Shown piece after piece: positions 21,133-30,658 of a stretch of 64,000 bases of DNA. Source of the DNA: Sphaerotilus natans (GTDB lineage Bacteria; Pseudomonadota; Gammaproteobacteria; Burkholderiales; Burkholderiaceae_C); NCBI RefSeq assembly GCF_900156335.1, contig NZ_FTMZ01000017.1:42447-106446 (forward strand). Direction: 5' to 3'. The position numbers and the translations under genes were made by a program. Positions within the stretch are counted from its first letter, which is position 1. The number at the start of each line of letters is the position of its first letter. The notes under the pieces were generated by a model that worked only from the letters and a program-made list of their open reading frames with translations, had not been told where the DNA came from and made no database searches.

Positions 21133-21450
21133 ATGGACACGATCTCCCACCCCAGCGCGCCCGCGCCCGCCACCGCCCGCGCGCCGGTCTTCATCGCGCT
21201 GCAGGCCAACCACGACACGCTGCCGATCGTCGAGGCGATCCGCGCCGACAACCCGCACGCCGAGGTGATCGAGTACCCCGGCATGGTCAAGATCAACGCC
21301 CCCGGCGTGCTGGTGATCCGGCGCGAGTCGGTCGAGGCGCAGATCGGCCGCGCCTACGACCTGCGCGAGATGCAGCTCAACCTGATTTCCCTCTCCGGCG
21401 AGGTCGACGAGACCGAGGATCACTTCACGCTCGAATGGAAGAACGCATGA
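21133..21450 (+). CDS. dmpM: Phenol hydroxylase P2 (effector/coupling protein)
   Basis: 105 residues, MmoB/DmpM family. Core [22 protein letters not shown] and [11 protein letters not shown] are typical. It has no cofactor; it binds the oxygenase and speeds oxygen activation. About 12 residues longer at the N terminus (Ala/Pro-rich) than typical DmpM. Its stop overlaps the start of the next gene (ATGA at 21447). Confidence 0.93.
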   Translation: MDTISHPSAPAPATARAPVFIALQANHDTLPIVEAIRADNPHAEVIEYPGMVKINAPGVLVIRRESVEAQIGRAYDLREMQLNLISLSGEVDETEDHFTLEWKNA

Positions 21451-23030
21451 CCGCCACCGCCGCCCCCACCGCCACCGCCCCCGCCCGCAAGCTCGGCCTG
21501 AAGGAAAGCCACGCGCTGCTGACCCAGGACCTGGGCTGGACGCCGAGCTACCAGCCGCCCGAGGCGGTCTATCCGCTGACCGCCTTCGAGGGCATCCGCA
21601 TCCACGACTGGAGCGGCTGGGAAGACCCGTTCCGGCTGACGATGGACGCCTACTGGAAATACCAGGGCGAGAAGGAGCGCAAGCTCTACGCCATCATCGA
21701 CGCCTTCCAGCAGAACAACGGCCAGTTCAACGTCAGCGACGCGCGCTACATCCAGGCGCTCAAGCTCTTCGTCAACGGCGTCATCGGGCTGGAATACACC
21801 GCGCACCGCGGCTTCGCGATGATCGGGCGCGAGCTGCCGGGCACCGGCGCGCGCATCGCCGCGCAGATGCAGTCGATCGACGAGCTGCGCCACGCGCAGA
21901 CGCAGATCCACGCGCTCAGCCACTACAACCGCTTCTTCACCGGGATGGCGGAGTTCCCGCATCAGTTCGACCGCACCTGGTACCTGTCGATCCCGAAGTC
22001 CTTCTTCGAGGACGCGATCAGCGCCGGCCCCTTCGAGTTCATCGTCGCGATCAGCTTCTCCTTCGAGTACGTCCTGACCAATCTGGTGTTCATGCCATGG
22101 ATGTCGGGCGCGGCCTACAACGGCGACCTCTCGACGGTGAGCTTCGGCTTTTCCGCGCAGAGCGACGAGGCGCGCCACATGACGCTGGGCATCGAGGTGA
22201 TCAAGTTCCTGCTGGAGCAGGACCCGGCCAACGTGCCGATCGTGCAGGGCTGGATCGACAAGTGGTTCTGGCGCGGCTACCGGCTGCTGACGCTGGTGGC
22301 GGCGATGATGGACTACATGCTGCCCAAGCGGGTGATGAGCTGGCATGAGGCCTGGGAGATCTACTTCGAGCAGAACGGCGGCGCGCTGTTCAAGGATCTG
22401 GCGCGCTACGGCATCCGCATGCCGGCGCACTGGGAGGTCACCGTCGAGGAGAAGGCGCACGCCAGCCACCAGCTCTGGAGCACCTTCTACCAGTACCGCC
22501 ACGCCGCGGGCTTCCCCGTCTGGCTGCCCTCGGCCGAGGAGATGGACTGGCTGTCGGTGAAGTACCCGGACAGCTTCGACCGCCTCTACCGGCCGCGCTA
22601 CGCGCACTGGGCGCGCATGGCCGCCGAGGGCCGGCCCTTCGTCAACGGCACGCTGCCTCAGCTCTGCCAGGTCTGCCAGTGGCCGATGCTGTTCACCGAG
22701 CCGGGCGACCCGACGCAGATCTGCCACCGCGAGGAGAAATACCTCGGCGAGACCTTCCACTGCTGCTCCGACGGCTGCCGCGACATCTTCCGCCGCGAGC
22801 CGCAGAAGTACGTGCATGCGCATCTGCCGGTCCATCAGATCTACCAGGGCACGCAGTTCCACCCGGACAGCGACCCCAGCGCGCCCGACTTCAACCCGCA
22901 TGTGGCGGCGCTGCGCTACATGGGCATCGAGCCGGGCGTGGACGGCGGCGACTTCGACACCCACGCCGACGCGCGCCACTGGACCGAATGGACCGGCCGC
23001 CCGGCCAGCCTGCACGGCCCGGCCGCCTGA
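21447..23030 (+). CDS. dmpN: Phenol hydroxylase P3 (alpha, diiron oxygenase subunit)
   Basis: 527 residues. Catalytic subunit of the soluble diiron monooxygenase: the four-helix bundle carries a first Glu in IGLEYTAHRG, SIDELRHAQTQIH (ExxH), a third Glu in FSFEYVLTN, and QSDEARHMTLG (ExxH). The C-terminal part has a Cys-rich metal site (LCQVCQWPM ... FHCCSDGCRDIF), as in DmpN. Hydroxylates phenol to catechol. Start chosen at 21447 for ATGA coupling; an in-frame ATG four codons earlier (21435) lies inside dmpM. Confidence 0.95.
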   Translation: MTATAAPTATAPARKLGLKESHALLTQDLGWTPSYQPPEAVYPLTAFEGIRIHDWSGWEDPFRLTMDAYWKYQGEKERKLYAIIDAFQQNNGQFNVSDARYIQALKLFVNGVIGLEYTAHRGFAMIGRELPGTGARIAAQMQSIDELRHAQTQIHALSHYNRFFTGMAEFPHQFDRTWYLSIPKSFFEDAISAGPFEFIVAISFSFEYVLTNLVFMPWMSGAAYNGDLSTVSFGFSAQSDEARHMTLGIEVIKFLLEQDPANVPIVQGWIDKWFWRGYRLLTLVAAMMDYMLPKRVMSWHEAWEIYFEQNGGALFKDLARYGIRMPAHWEVTVEEKAHASHQLWSTFYQYRHAAGFPVWLPSAEEMDWLSVKYPDSFDRLYRPRYAHWARMAAEGRPFVNGTLPQLCQVCQWPMLFTEPGDPTQICHREEKYLGETFHCCSDGCRDIFRREPQKYVHAHLPVHQIYQGTQFHPDSDPSAPDFNPHVAALRYMGIEPGVDGGDFDTHADARHWTEWTGRPASLHGPAA

Positions 23031-23059
23031 GCCCGCCGCGCCCCAAGAAGGAGACACGA

Positions 23060-23422
23060 ATGAGCGTCAAAGCGATCACCCCCGACTACCACGGCGACAT
23101 GAAGGACAGCGTCGATCACTACCGCGGCCAGCAGCTGCTCTACATCGGCTGGGACCGGCACCTGATGTTCGCCGCGCCGCTGTGCATTCCGGTGCCGCCG
23201 GAGATGCCCTTCGGCGCGCTGCAGGCGGCGGTGCTGCCGGGCCTGTACGGCCAGCATCCCGACTTCGCGCGCATCGACTGGGACCAGGTGCAATGGCTGC
23301 GCGGCGGCCAGCCCTTCGCGCCGGACCCGGCGGCGAGCCTGGCGGCCAACGGCATCGGTCACAAGACCTCGCTGCGCCTGCGCACGCCGGCCCTGCCGGG
23401 CCTGGCCGGCGCGGCCTTCTGA
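23060..23422 (+). CDS. dmpO: Phenol hydroxylase P4 (gamma oxygenase subunit)
   Basis: 120 residues, matching DmpO (about 119). Begins MSVKAITPDYHGDMKD, with HLMFAAPLCIPVPPEMPFGAL typical of the family. Small structural subunit of the hydroxylase hexamer. AAGGAG lies just upstream of the ATG. Confidence 0.93.
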   Translation: MSVKAITPDYHGDMKDSVDHYRGQQLLYIGWDRHLMFAAPLCIPVPPEMPFGALQAAVLPGLYGQHPDFARIDWDQVQWLRGGQPFAPDPAASLAANGIGHKTSLRLRTPALPGLAGAAF

Positions 23423-23441
23423 GCGCGCAGGAGGCAGCCCC

Positions 23442-24509
23442 ATGAGCTTCGAGCTGCGCATCGAACCGACCGGCCAGACCGTCGAGGTCGCGCCGGACCA
23501 GACCGTGCTGGACGCCTGCCTGCGCGCGGGCCTCTGGCTGCCGCACGCCTGCTGCCACGGGCTGTGCGCCACCTGCAAGGTGCGCGTGCTCGACGGCGAG
23601 GTGGACCACGGCGAGGCCTCGCCCTTCGCGCTGATGGACTTCGAGCGCGAGGAAGGCCAGACGCTGGCCTGCTGCGCGACGCTGCAGTCCGACGCGGTGA
23701 TCGAGGCCGACCTCGACATCGACCCGGATGCGCGGACGATTCCCGTGGAGGACTTCCGCGCCACCGTGCGGGCCACGCGCGCCCTGACGCCGACCATCCT
23801 CGGCATCGAGCTGCAGCTCGACCGGCCGATCGACTTCCAGGCCGGCCAGTACATCAACCTGGCGATTCCGGGGCTGGCGGCGCGGCGCGCCTTCTCGATC
23901 GCCTCGCCGCCGTCGCTCGCGCGTGACGAGGCGCGCATCGCGCTGCAGGTGCGCCGCGTGCCCGGCGGCGCGGGCACCGGCTGGCTGCACGACACGCTGC
24001 GCCCGGGCATGACGCTCGACCTCGCCGGGCCCTACGGCCGCTTCTTCGTGCGCAGCTCGGCCGCGCGGCCGATGCTGTTCATCGCCGGGGGCTCCGGCCT
24101 GGCCAGCCCGCGCAGCATGATCCTGGATCTGCTCGAACAGGGCGACGGCCCGCCGATCACGCTGGTCGTCGGCCAGCGCTGCCGCGAGGAGCTCTACGAG
24201 CATGAGGACTGGATCGCGCGCGCCGAGGCCGACCCGGCCCGGCTGCGCTACCTGCCGGTGCTGTCGCACGAGCCCGAGGGCAGCGGCTGGCGCGGCCTGC
24301 GCGGCTGGGCGCACGAGGCCGCGCGCGAGCTGTTCGGCGGCGATTTCCGCGGCCTGAAGGCCTACCTCTGCGGCCCGCCGGCGATGGTGGAGGCCTCGGT
24401 CTCGGCGCTGATGCAGGGCCGGCTGTTCGAGCGCGACATCCACACCGAGCAGTTCCTGTCGGCCGCCGACGCCCAGCGGGTGCGCAGTCCGCTGTTCCGT
24501 TCGGTCTGA
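23442..24509 (+). CDS. dmpP: Phenol hydroxylase P5 (reductase)
   Basis: 355 residues: N-terminal plant-type [2Fe-2S] domain (CCHGLCATCKVRV, with the fourth ligand in LACCATLQ), then FAD domain (RRAFSIASPPS) and NAD domain (MLFIAGGSGLASPRSMILDL, LCGPPAMVEA). Moves electrons from NADH to the oxygenase. Length and order match DmpP. Last gene of the tight hydroxylase block; the ferredoxin that follows has its own upstream region. Confidence 0.95.
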   Translation: MSFELRIEPTGQTVEVAPDQTVLDACLRAGLWLPHACCHGLCATCKVRVLDGEVDHGEASPFALMDFEREEGQTLACCATLQSDAVIEADLDIDPDARTIPVEDFRATVRATRALTPTILGIELQLDRPIDFQAGQYINLAIPGLAARRAFSIASPPSLARDEARIALQVRRVPGGAGTGWLHDTLRPGMTLDLAGPYGRFFVRSSAARPMLFIAGGSGLASPRSMILDLLEQGDGPPITLVVGQRCREELYEHEDWIARAEADPARLRYLPVLSHEPEGSGWRGLRGWAHEAARELFGGDFRGLKAYLCGPPAMVEASVSALMQGRLFERDIHTEQFLSAADAQRVRSPLFRSV

Positions 24510-24526
24510 GCGAGCGGGCCCAGCAC

Positions 24527-24541
24527 TGCTGCGCCGCAGCA
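24527..24541. other. 15-nt inverted repeat after the hydroxylase operon
   Basis: TGCTGCGCCGCAGCA is a perfect inverted repeat around one central C. With no T-run it is a weak terminator at best; it could be a transcript-stabilising hairpin or operator. Confidence 0.35.
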
Positions 24542-24571
24542 TACCCGCCGGGCATCGCGGCGGACCTTTTC

Positions 24572-24606
24572 GGTATTGGACAGGCGGGAAGGGGTCTGGC
24601 TATCGT
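24572..24606 (+). promoter_or_regulatory. Candidate promoter / shared element upstream of ferredoxin gene
   Basis: Contains the 10-mer GGTATTGGAC (24572-24581), also found upstream of the catechol dioxygenase gene. TTGGAC could serve as -35 with TATCGT (24601-24606) as a poor -10. The shared element suggests that ferredoxin and dioxygenase are co-regulated. Confidence 0.4.
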
Positions 24607-24646
24607 CCTTCCCGCCAGGAAAACAGACAGAGACAGGAGACACACC

Positions 24647-25036
24647 ATGGCGATGAGCACACCCCCGACCGCGCGCTTCGCGGTGCGCATCGAAGACACC
24701 GGCGAGACCTACCGCTGCGCCGACACCCGCTCGCTGCTGGAGGGCATGGAGGCGCTGGGCCGCAAGGGCATCCCGGTGGGCTGCCGCAATGGCGGCTGCG
24801 GCGTGTGCAAGGTGCAGATCCGCGACGGCCACTATGCCTCGCGCGTGATGAGCCGCGACCATGTCAGCGAGGACGACGAGCGCGACGGCCGGGTCCTGGC
24901 CTGCCGGGTCCGCCCTTGCAGCGATCTGAGCCTGAGCGTGATCGGGCTGATGCGCAAGAGCGTCTGCCGCAGCGATGCCGGCTCGGGCCGAGCGGCAGAA
25001 TCGCATCATGAACGCCCTGCCTCACGCCCCGACTGA
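24647..25036 (+). CDS. dmpQ: XylT/DmpQ-type [2Fe-2S] ferredoxin
   Basis: 129 residues. Plant-type iron-sulfur ligands in [14 protein letters not shown] and LACRVRP. The segment [21 protein letters not shown] and the end [10 protein letters not shown] are typical of XylT/DmpQ, which re-reduces catechol 2,3-dioxygenase when its iron becomes oxidised by substituted catechols. The C-terminal ~15 residues are extra because the frame runs into the following gene (29-nt overlap). Unlike in dmp, it does not sit next to the dioxygenase gene, which is 20 kb upstream. ATG 24653 is a possible alternative start. Confidence 0.88.
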   Translation: MAMSTPPTARFAVRIEDTGETYRCADTRSLLEGMEALGRKGIPVGCRNGGCGVCKVQIRDGHYASRVMSRDHVSEDDERDGRVLACRVRPCSDLSLSVIGLMRKSVCRSDAGSGRAAESHHERPASRPD

Positions 25037-26330
25037 CCCCGCTGATCTGATCGACCGTCATCCCGAACTTCCGATCCTCCAGGCGCGCCAGCCGCTGCTC
25101 TGGGCCAATCCTCGCCAGGCGCCGGCCGCCCAGGCGCTGGCCGATGTCGGCCTGGGGCCGCAGGATGTGGCGGCGGCCAGCGCGCGCTTCAGGCGCTTTG
25201 CGCCGCTGATCGCCGAGCTGTTTCCGGCCACCGCCGCGGCCGGCGGCCTGATCGAGTCGCCGCTGCGCGAGGTGCCGCGGCTGCAGGCGGCGATGGCGCG
25301 GCGCCTGGGGCGCGATGCCCTGCCCGGCCGGCTGTGGATGAAGCTCGACAGCCACCTGCCGGTATCGGGCTCGATCAAGGCGCGTGGCGGCATCCACGAG
25401 GTGCTGCAGCATGCCGAGGCCCTGGCGCTCGCGGCCGGGCTGCTGCGGCAGGACGACGACTACCGCCGGCTGCTGGCGCCCGACGCGCGCGCCTTCTTCG
25501 GCCGCCACCGGCTGGCGGTGGGCTCGACCGGCAACCTCGGGCTGTCGATCGGGCTGATGGGCGCGGCGCTGGGCCTGCAGGTCACGGTGCACATGTCGGC
25601 CGACGCGCGCCCGTGGAAGAAGGAGCGGCTGCGCGCCGGCGGCGTCACCGTGGTCGAGCACCGCGCCGACTACGGCGCCGCGGTCGCCGAGGGCCGCCGC
25701 CAGGCCGAGGCCGATCCGCTGTGCCATTTCATCGACGACGAGAACTCGCGCCACCTCTTCCTCGGCTACGCGGTCGCGGCCGAGCGGCTGCTGCCGCAGC
25801 TGGCCGAGGCCGGCATCCGGGCCGATGCCGCGCATCCGCTGCATGTGCACCTGCCCTGCGGCGTGGGCGGCGGCCCCGGCGGCGTGGCCTTCGGGCTCAA
25901 GCTGCTGCTGGGCGACGCGGTGCATTGCTGGTTCGCCGAGCCGGTGGCCGCGCCCTGCATGCTGCTCGGGCTGATCACCGACCTGCACGAGGCCGTCTCG
26001 GTGCACGACATCGGCCTGGACAACCGCACCGCCGCCGACGGGCTGGCGGTGGCGCGCGCCTCGGGCTTCGTCGGCCGGGCGCTGCGCCGGCTGATCGCGG
26101 GCGGCTTCACCGTGCAGGACGACGAGCTGTTCGCGCTGCTGGCCCTGGCCGAGCGCGAGGAAGGGCTGCGGCTGGAGCCCTCCGCGCTGGCGGGCGTGCC
26201 CGGCATCGCCCGGCTGGCCGATCACCTGCCGCCCCAGCAGGCCGCGGACGCCACCCACATCGCCTGGGCCACCGGCGGCAGCATGGTGCCGGACGAGGAC
26301 ATGGCGGGCTATCTGGCACGCGGGCGGTGA
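25008..26330 (+). CDS. dsdA: D-serine ammonia-lyase (dehydratase)
   Basis: 440 residues, the same size as E. coli DsdA. PLP enzyme converting D-serine to pyruvate and ammonia. The PLP lysine is in [16 protein letters not shown], with the asparagine loop [12 protein letters not shown] and the phosphate-binding glycine run [14 protein letters not shown]. Start ATG 25008 overlaps the ferredoxin 3' end; ATG 24975 is possible but less family-like. No dsdC or dsdX neighbour. Its relation to aromatic catabolism is unclear. Confidence 0.92.
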   Translation: MNALPHAPTDPADLIDRHPELPILQARQPLLWANPRQAPAAQALADVGLGPQDVAAASARFRRFAPLIAELFPATAAAGGLIESPLREVPRLQAAMARRLGRDALPGRLWMKLDSHLPVSGSIKARGGIHEVLQHAEALALAAGLLRQDDDYRRLLAPDARAFFGRHRLAVGSTGNLGLSIGLMGAALGLQVTVHMSADARPWKKERLRAGGVTVVEHRADYGAAVAEGRRQAEADPLCHFIDDENSRHLFLGYAVAAERLLPQLAEAGIRADAAHPLHVHLPCGVGGGPGGVAFGLKLLLGDAVHCWFAEPVAAPCMLLGLITDLHEAVSVHDIGLDNRTAADGLAVARASGFVGRALRRLIAGGFTVQDDELFALLALAEREEGLRLEPSALAGVPGIARLADHLPPQQAADATHIAWATGGSMVPDEDMAGYLARGR

Positions 26331-26351
26331 CAGCGAGGCGGCAGGACCATA

Positions 26352-26366
26352 TACTGCCCGGGAGTA
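26352..26366. promoter_or_regulatory. FrmR/RcnR-type operator
   Basis: TACTGCCCGGGAGTA: TACT and AGTA flank a G/C tract, the site type recognised by CsoR/RcnR/FrmR repressors. It lies 12 nt upstream of the frmR ATG, where binding would block the promoter. Confidence 0.75.
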
Positions 26367-26378
26367 CAGGAGAGCCCC

Positions 26379-26642
26379 ATGCCCAACTCGCCGGAAGACC
26401 GCAGGAAGGCCGTGGCCCGGGTGCGTCGCATCCGCGGCCAGGCCGAGGCCCTCGAGCGCGCGCTCGAGGCCGGCGATGACTGCGCGCCGATCCTGCAGCA
26501 GCTCGCGGCGATGCGCGGCGCGGTCAACGGCCTGATGGCCGAGGTGATGGCCGCACACATCCGCGACGAGCTGGCCGCGCCTGACGACCCCGAGGCGCTG
26601 GCGCGCGACCTCACCGCGCTGGTGCGCTCCTATCTGCGCTGA
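26379..26642 (+). CDS. frmR: Formaldehyde-responsive repressor FrmR
   Basis: 87 residues, all-helical CsoR/RcnR family. Has the features of FrmR: Pro2 after Met, RVRRIRGQAEALERAL, Cys35 in GDDCAPILQQ, and AAMRGAVNGLMAEVMAAHIR. In FrmR formaldehyde links Pro2 to the Cys and releases DNA. First gene of frmRAB and probably self-repressed through the site at 26352. Metal sensing by the same family is excluded mainly by context. Confidence 0.92.
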   Translation: MPNSPEDRRKAVARVRRIRGQAEALERALEAGDDCAPILQQLAAMRGAVNGLMAEVMAAHIRDELAAPDDPEALARDLTALVRSYLR

Positions 26643-27791
<1,149 letters not shown>

Positions 27792-27819
27792 TCGCCGACC
27801 AGACGCTGGGAGACATGCC

Positions 27820-28668
27820 ATGGAACGCATCGAGCAGCACGCCAGCTTCGGCGGCCGCCAGGAGGTCTGGACCCATCACTCCGAGGCGCTGGGCGGGCCG
27901 GCGCGCTTCGGCGTCTACCTGCCGCCGGCGGCGCTGGCGGGCGAGCGCTGCCCGGTGCTGTACTGGCTCTCGGGCCTGACCTGCACCGAGCAGAACTTCA
28001 TCACCAAGGCCGGTGTGCAGCAGCATGCGGCCGCGCACGGCCTGATCGTGGTGGCGCCCGACACCAGCCCGCGCGGGGCCGAGGTGGCCGACGATCCCGC
28101 CTACGACCTGGGCCAGGGCGCGGGCTTCTACCTGGACGCCACGCAGGCGCCGTGGTCGGCGCACTTCCGCATGGAGACCCATGTGGTGCACGAGCTGCCG
28201 GGCTGGATCGAGGCGCATTTCCCGGCCAGCGACCGGCGCGCGATCAGCGGTCACTCGATGGGCGGCCACGGCGCGCTGAGCCTGGCGCTGCGCCATCCGG
28301 GCCGCTACGCCAGCGTCTCGGCCTTCGCGCCGATCGTCGCGCCCCGCCAGGTGCCGTGGGGGCAGAAGGCCTTCGCCGCCTACCTGGGTGACGATCCGGC
28401 CGCCTGGGCCGCGCACGACACGGTGGCGCTGATCGCGCAGGCCACCGAGCGCCTGCCGCTGCTGGTCGATCAGGGCGAGGCCGACGACTTCCTGAGCGTG
28501 CAGCTGCGCCCGGAGCTGCTGCGCGCCGCCTGCGAGGCCGCCGGCCACCCGCTGACGCTGCGCATCCACCCCGGCCACGACCACAGCTACTACTTCATCG
28601 CCAGCTTCATCGGCGAGCATGTGGCCTGGCATGCGCGGGCGCTGGGCGCCGCCAGCCACGTCAGCTGA
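27820..28668 (+). CDS. frmB: S-formylglutathione hydrolase
   Basis: 282 residues, esterase D fold. Nucleophile Ser in ISGHSMGGHGAL, oxyanion region YWLSGLTCTEQNFITKAG, and His in HPGHDHSYYFIASF. Splits S-formylglutathione into formate and glutathione, completing formaldehyde removal. Its last 8 nt overlap the convergent dehydrogenase gene. Confidence 0.96.
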   Translation: MERIEQHASFGGRQEVWTHHSEALGGPARFGVYLPPAALAGERCPVLYWLSGLTCTEQNFITKAGVQQHAAAHGLIVVAPDTSPRGAEVADDPAYDLGQGAGFYLDATQAPWSAHFRMETHVVHELPGWIEAHFPASDRRAISGHSMGGHGALSLALRHPGRYASVSAFAPIVAPRQVPWGQKAFAAYLGDDPAAWAAHDTVALIAQATERLPLLVDQGEADDFLSVQLRPELLRAACEAAGHPLTLRIHPGHDHSYYFIASFIGEHVAWHARALGAASHVS

Positions 28669-29623
28669 GGGCCGAAAAGCGCACCTGTCCGTCGCGGAAG
28701 AAGGCCTCCAGGTTGTCGATCACCCGGTCGGCCATGGCCTGGCGGGTCTCGCGGGTGGCGCTGGCGACATGCGGCGTCAGCACCACCGAGTCGAGCGCGC
28801 GCAGCGCCTCGGGCACCTGCGGCTCGTCGGCGAACACGTCCAGCCCGGCGCCGGCGATGCGCCCGGTCTGCAGCGCCTCCACCAGCGCCGCCTCGTCGAC
28901 CACGCTGCCGCGCGAGACATTCACCAGGAAGCCTTCGGGGCCGAGCGCGTCGAGCACCGCGCGATCGATCAGATGCCGGGTGGCCGCGCCGCCGGCGGTG
29001 ATCACCACCAGCACGTCGGCCCAGGCGGCCAGCGCGTGCAGCGAGGGCTCGTGCGGACAGGCCGAGCCCTCGACCGGACGGCGGCTGTGGTAGCGCACCG
29101 CCATATCGAAGCCACTGGCCCGGCGCGCGATGGTCTGGCCGATGCGGCCGAAGCCGACCAGGCCCAGCCGCGCGCCGCTGACCCGCCGCGACAGGCCGAA
29201 CGGCCCGGCCGGCCAGGCGCCGCGCCGCACGAAGCGGTCGGCCGCGCTGACCCGGCGCATCGTGTCGAGCAGCAGCGCGAAGGCCAGATCGGCCACGCAG
29301 TCGTCGAGCACACCTGGCGTGAAGCCGACCTGCACGCCGCGCGCCACTGCCGCCGCCAGGTCGATGCGGTCCAGCCCGACGCCGAAGCTCGACACCACCC
29401 GCAGCTTCGGCAGCTGCGCCAGCCGCGCCGCGTCCAGCCCCATGACCGCCGAGGTGACATAGCCGTCGAAGTCGGCGCCGTGGGCGGCCAGGAAAGCCTG
29501 CGGGTCGGCCTCGTCGCTCAGGCGCTGCACCGCGTAGCGCGCGACCAGCGCCTGCTCCAGAGCCGGCAGCAGCGGCCCGGCCTGCAGCAGCCGATGGCGA
29601 TGGGGCTGCGCCGGCGCCGTCAT
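28661..29623 (-). CDS. D-2-hydroxyacid dehydrogenase (GhrB-like)
   Basis: 320 residues. NAD(P) loop LGLVGFGRIGQTIA, catalytic Arg in NVSRGSVVDEAAL, Glu in ADEPQVP, and His in LTPHVASATRETR, in the standard order. Likely interconverts a 2-oxoacid such as glyoxylate, hydroxypyruvate or a 2-keto sugar acid with its D-hydroxyacid. Translationally coupled (ATGA) to the Bug binding protein upstream, and belongs to the sugar-acid gene group. Exact substrate unknown. Confidence 0.88.
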   Translation of the reverse strand: MTAPAQPHRHRLLQAGPLLPALEQALVARYAVQRLSDEADPQAFLAAHGADFDGYVTSAVMGLDAARLAQLPKLRVVSSFGVGLDRIDLAAAVARGVQVGFTPGVLDDCVADLAFALLLDTMRRVSAADRFVRRGAWPAGPFGLSRRVSGARLGLVGFGRIGQTIARRASGFDMAVRYHSRRPVEGSACPHEPSLHALAAWADVLVVITAGGAATRHLIDRAVLDALGPEGFLVNVSRGSVVDEAALVEALQTGRIAGAGLDVFADEPQVPEALRALDSVVLTPHVASATRETRQAMADRVIDNLEAFFRDGQVRFSALS

Positions 29624-30624
29624 TCGGGCTTGACGCCGCCCTGCGCGACCACCTGGGCCCAGCGGCGACGCTCCTGCTCGAAGAAGCCGCCCAGCTCGGC
29701 CGGCGTCATCGTGCGCACCTCGGCGCCCTGCGCGACCAAGCGCTCGCGCACCTCGGGCGAGCGGATGATGCGCGTCAGCTCGGCCGAGAGCTTCTGCACC
29801 ACCGCCGGCGGCGTGGCAGCCGGCATCATCACGCCCTGCCAGGTGCCGGACTCGAAGCCCTTGACGCCCTGCTCGGCGATGGTCGGCACCTGCGCCAGCA
29901 GCGGCACGCGGGTGGCCTTGGACACGCCCAGCACCTTGAGCTTGCCCGACTGGACCTGCGGCAGCGTCGCCAGCATGCCGTTCATCAGGATCTGCGTCTG
30001 GCCGGCGATCGTGTCGCTGATCGCCTGCGAGCCGCCCTTGTAGGGGATGTAGTTCCACTGCGCGCCGGTGGCCTTCTCGACGGCAACACCCGCCAGGTGC
30101 GGCGCGCTGCCGATCGCGGTGACGGCGAAGTTCAGCCGCTCGCGCTTCGACAGCGCCACCAGCTCGGCCAGGTTGTTGGCCGGCACCGAGGGATGCACCA
30201 CCAGCAGGTGCGGCGAGTAGGCCAGCATGCCCACGCCGCGCAGGTCGCGGCTCGGGTCGAAGGGCAGCTTCGGATAGACCGAGGGCGAAATCGCCAGCGC
30301 GCCGACATCGCACAGCAGCAGCGTGTGGCCGTCGGTGGCCTTGGCCACCGCGTCGGCGCCGGTGTTGCCGTTGGCGCCGGCGCGGTTGTCGATGATCACC
30401 GTCTGGCCCAGCGCCTGCGACAACGGCTGCGCGATCGCGCGGGCGATGATGTCGGATGATCCGCCCGGCGGATAAGGCACGACGATGCGGATCGGCTTGT
30501 CCGGCCAGGCTGGCGCCTTCTGGCCTTGCGCCAGCGCGGTTCCGGTCGGCATCAGCGCAGCGCCCAGGCCGCCCAGCGCCAGGGCGAGGGTTCGGGCACC
30601 GGCGGCCCGGCGGTTCATCGTCAT
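29620..30624 (-). CDS. Bug/TctC-family periplasmic binding protein
   Basis: 334 residues with an export signal (MTMNRRAAGARTLALALGGL, cleaving near ALAQG) and Bug signatures PIRIVVPYPPGGSSDIIAR, IIDNRAGANGNTGADAVAK and NYIPYKGGSQAI. Such proteins bind carboxylates for tripartite tricarboxylate transporters, but no TctA/TctB gene is present here, as is common in Burkholderiales. Ligand is probably a sugar acid or hydroxyacid by context. Preceded by a perfect palindrome (30643), so it may have its own promoter. Confidence 0.88.
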   Translation of the reverse strand: MTMNRRAAGARTLALALGGLGAALMPTGTALAQGQKAPAWPDKPIRIVVPYPPGGSSDIIARAIAQPLSQALGQTVIIDNRAGANGNTGADAVAKATDGHTLLLCDVGALAISPSVYPKLPFDPSRDLRGVGMLAYSPHLLVVHPSVPANNLAELVALSKRERLNFAVTAIGSAPHLAGVAVEKATGAQWNYIPYKGGSQAISDTIAGQTQILMNGMLATLPQVQSGKLKVLGVSKATRVPLLAQVPTIAEQGVKGFESGTWQGVMMPAATPPAVVQKLSAELTRIIRSPEVRERLVAQGAEVRTMTPAELGGFFEQERRRWAQVVAQGGVKPE

Positions 30625-30642
30625 GCTTGTCTCCTTCAGCGA

Positions 30643-30658
30643 GTTTGAACGTTCAAAC
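30643..30658. promoter_or_regulatory. Perfect 16-bp palindrome, LacI-type operator candidate
   Basis: GTTTGAACGTTCAAAC reads identically on both strands with a central CG, the form typical of LacI-family operators. It overlaps the stop codon of the semialdehyde dehydrogenase (30653-30655) and lies 18 nt upstream of the Bug gene start on the minus strand. Confidence 0.6.
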
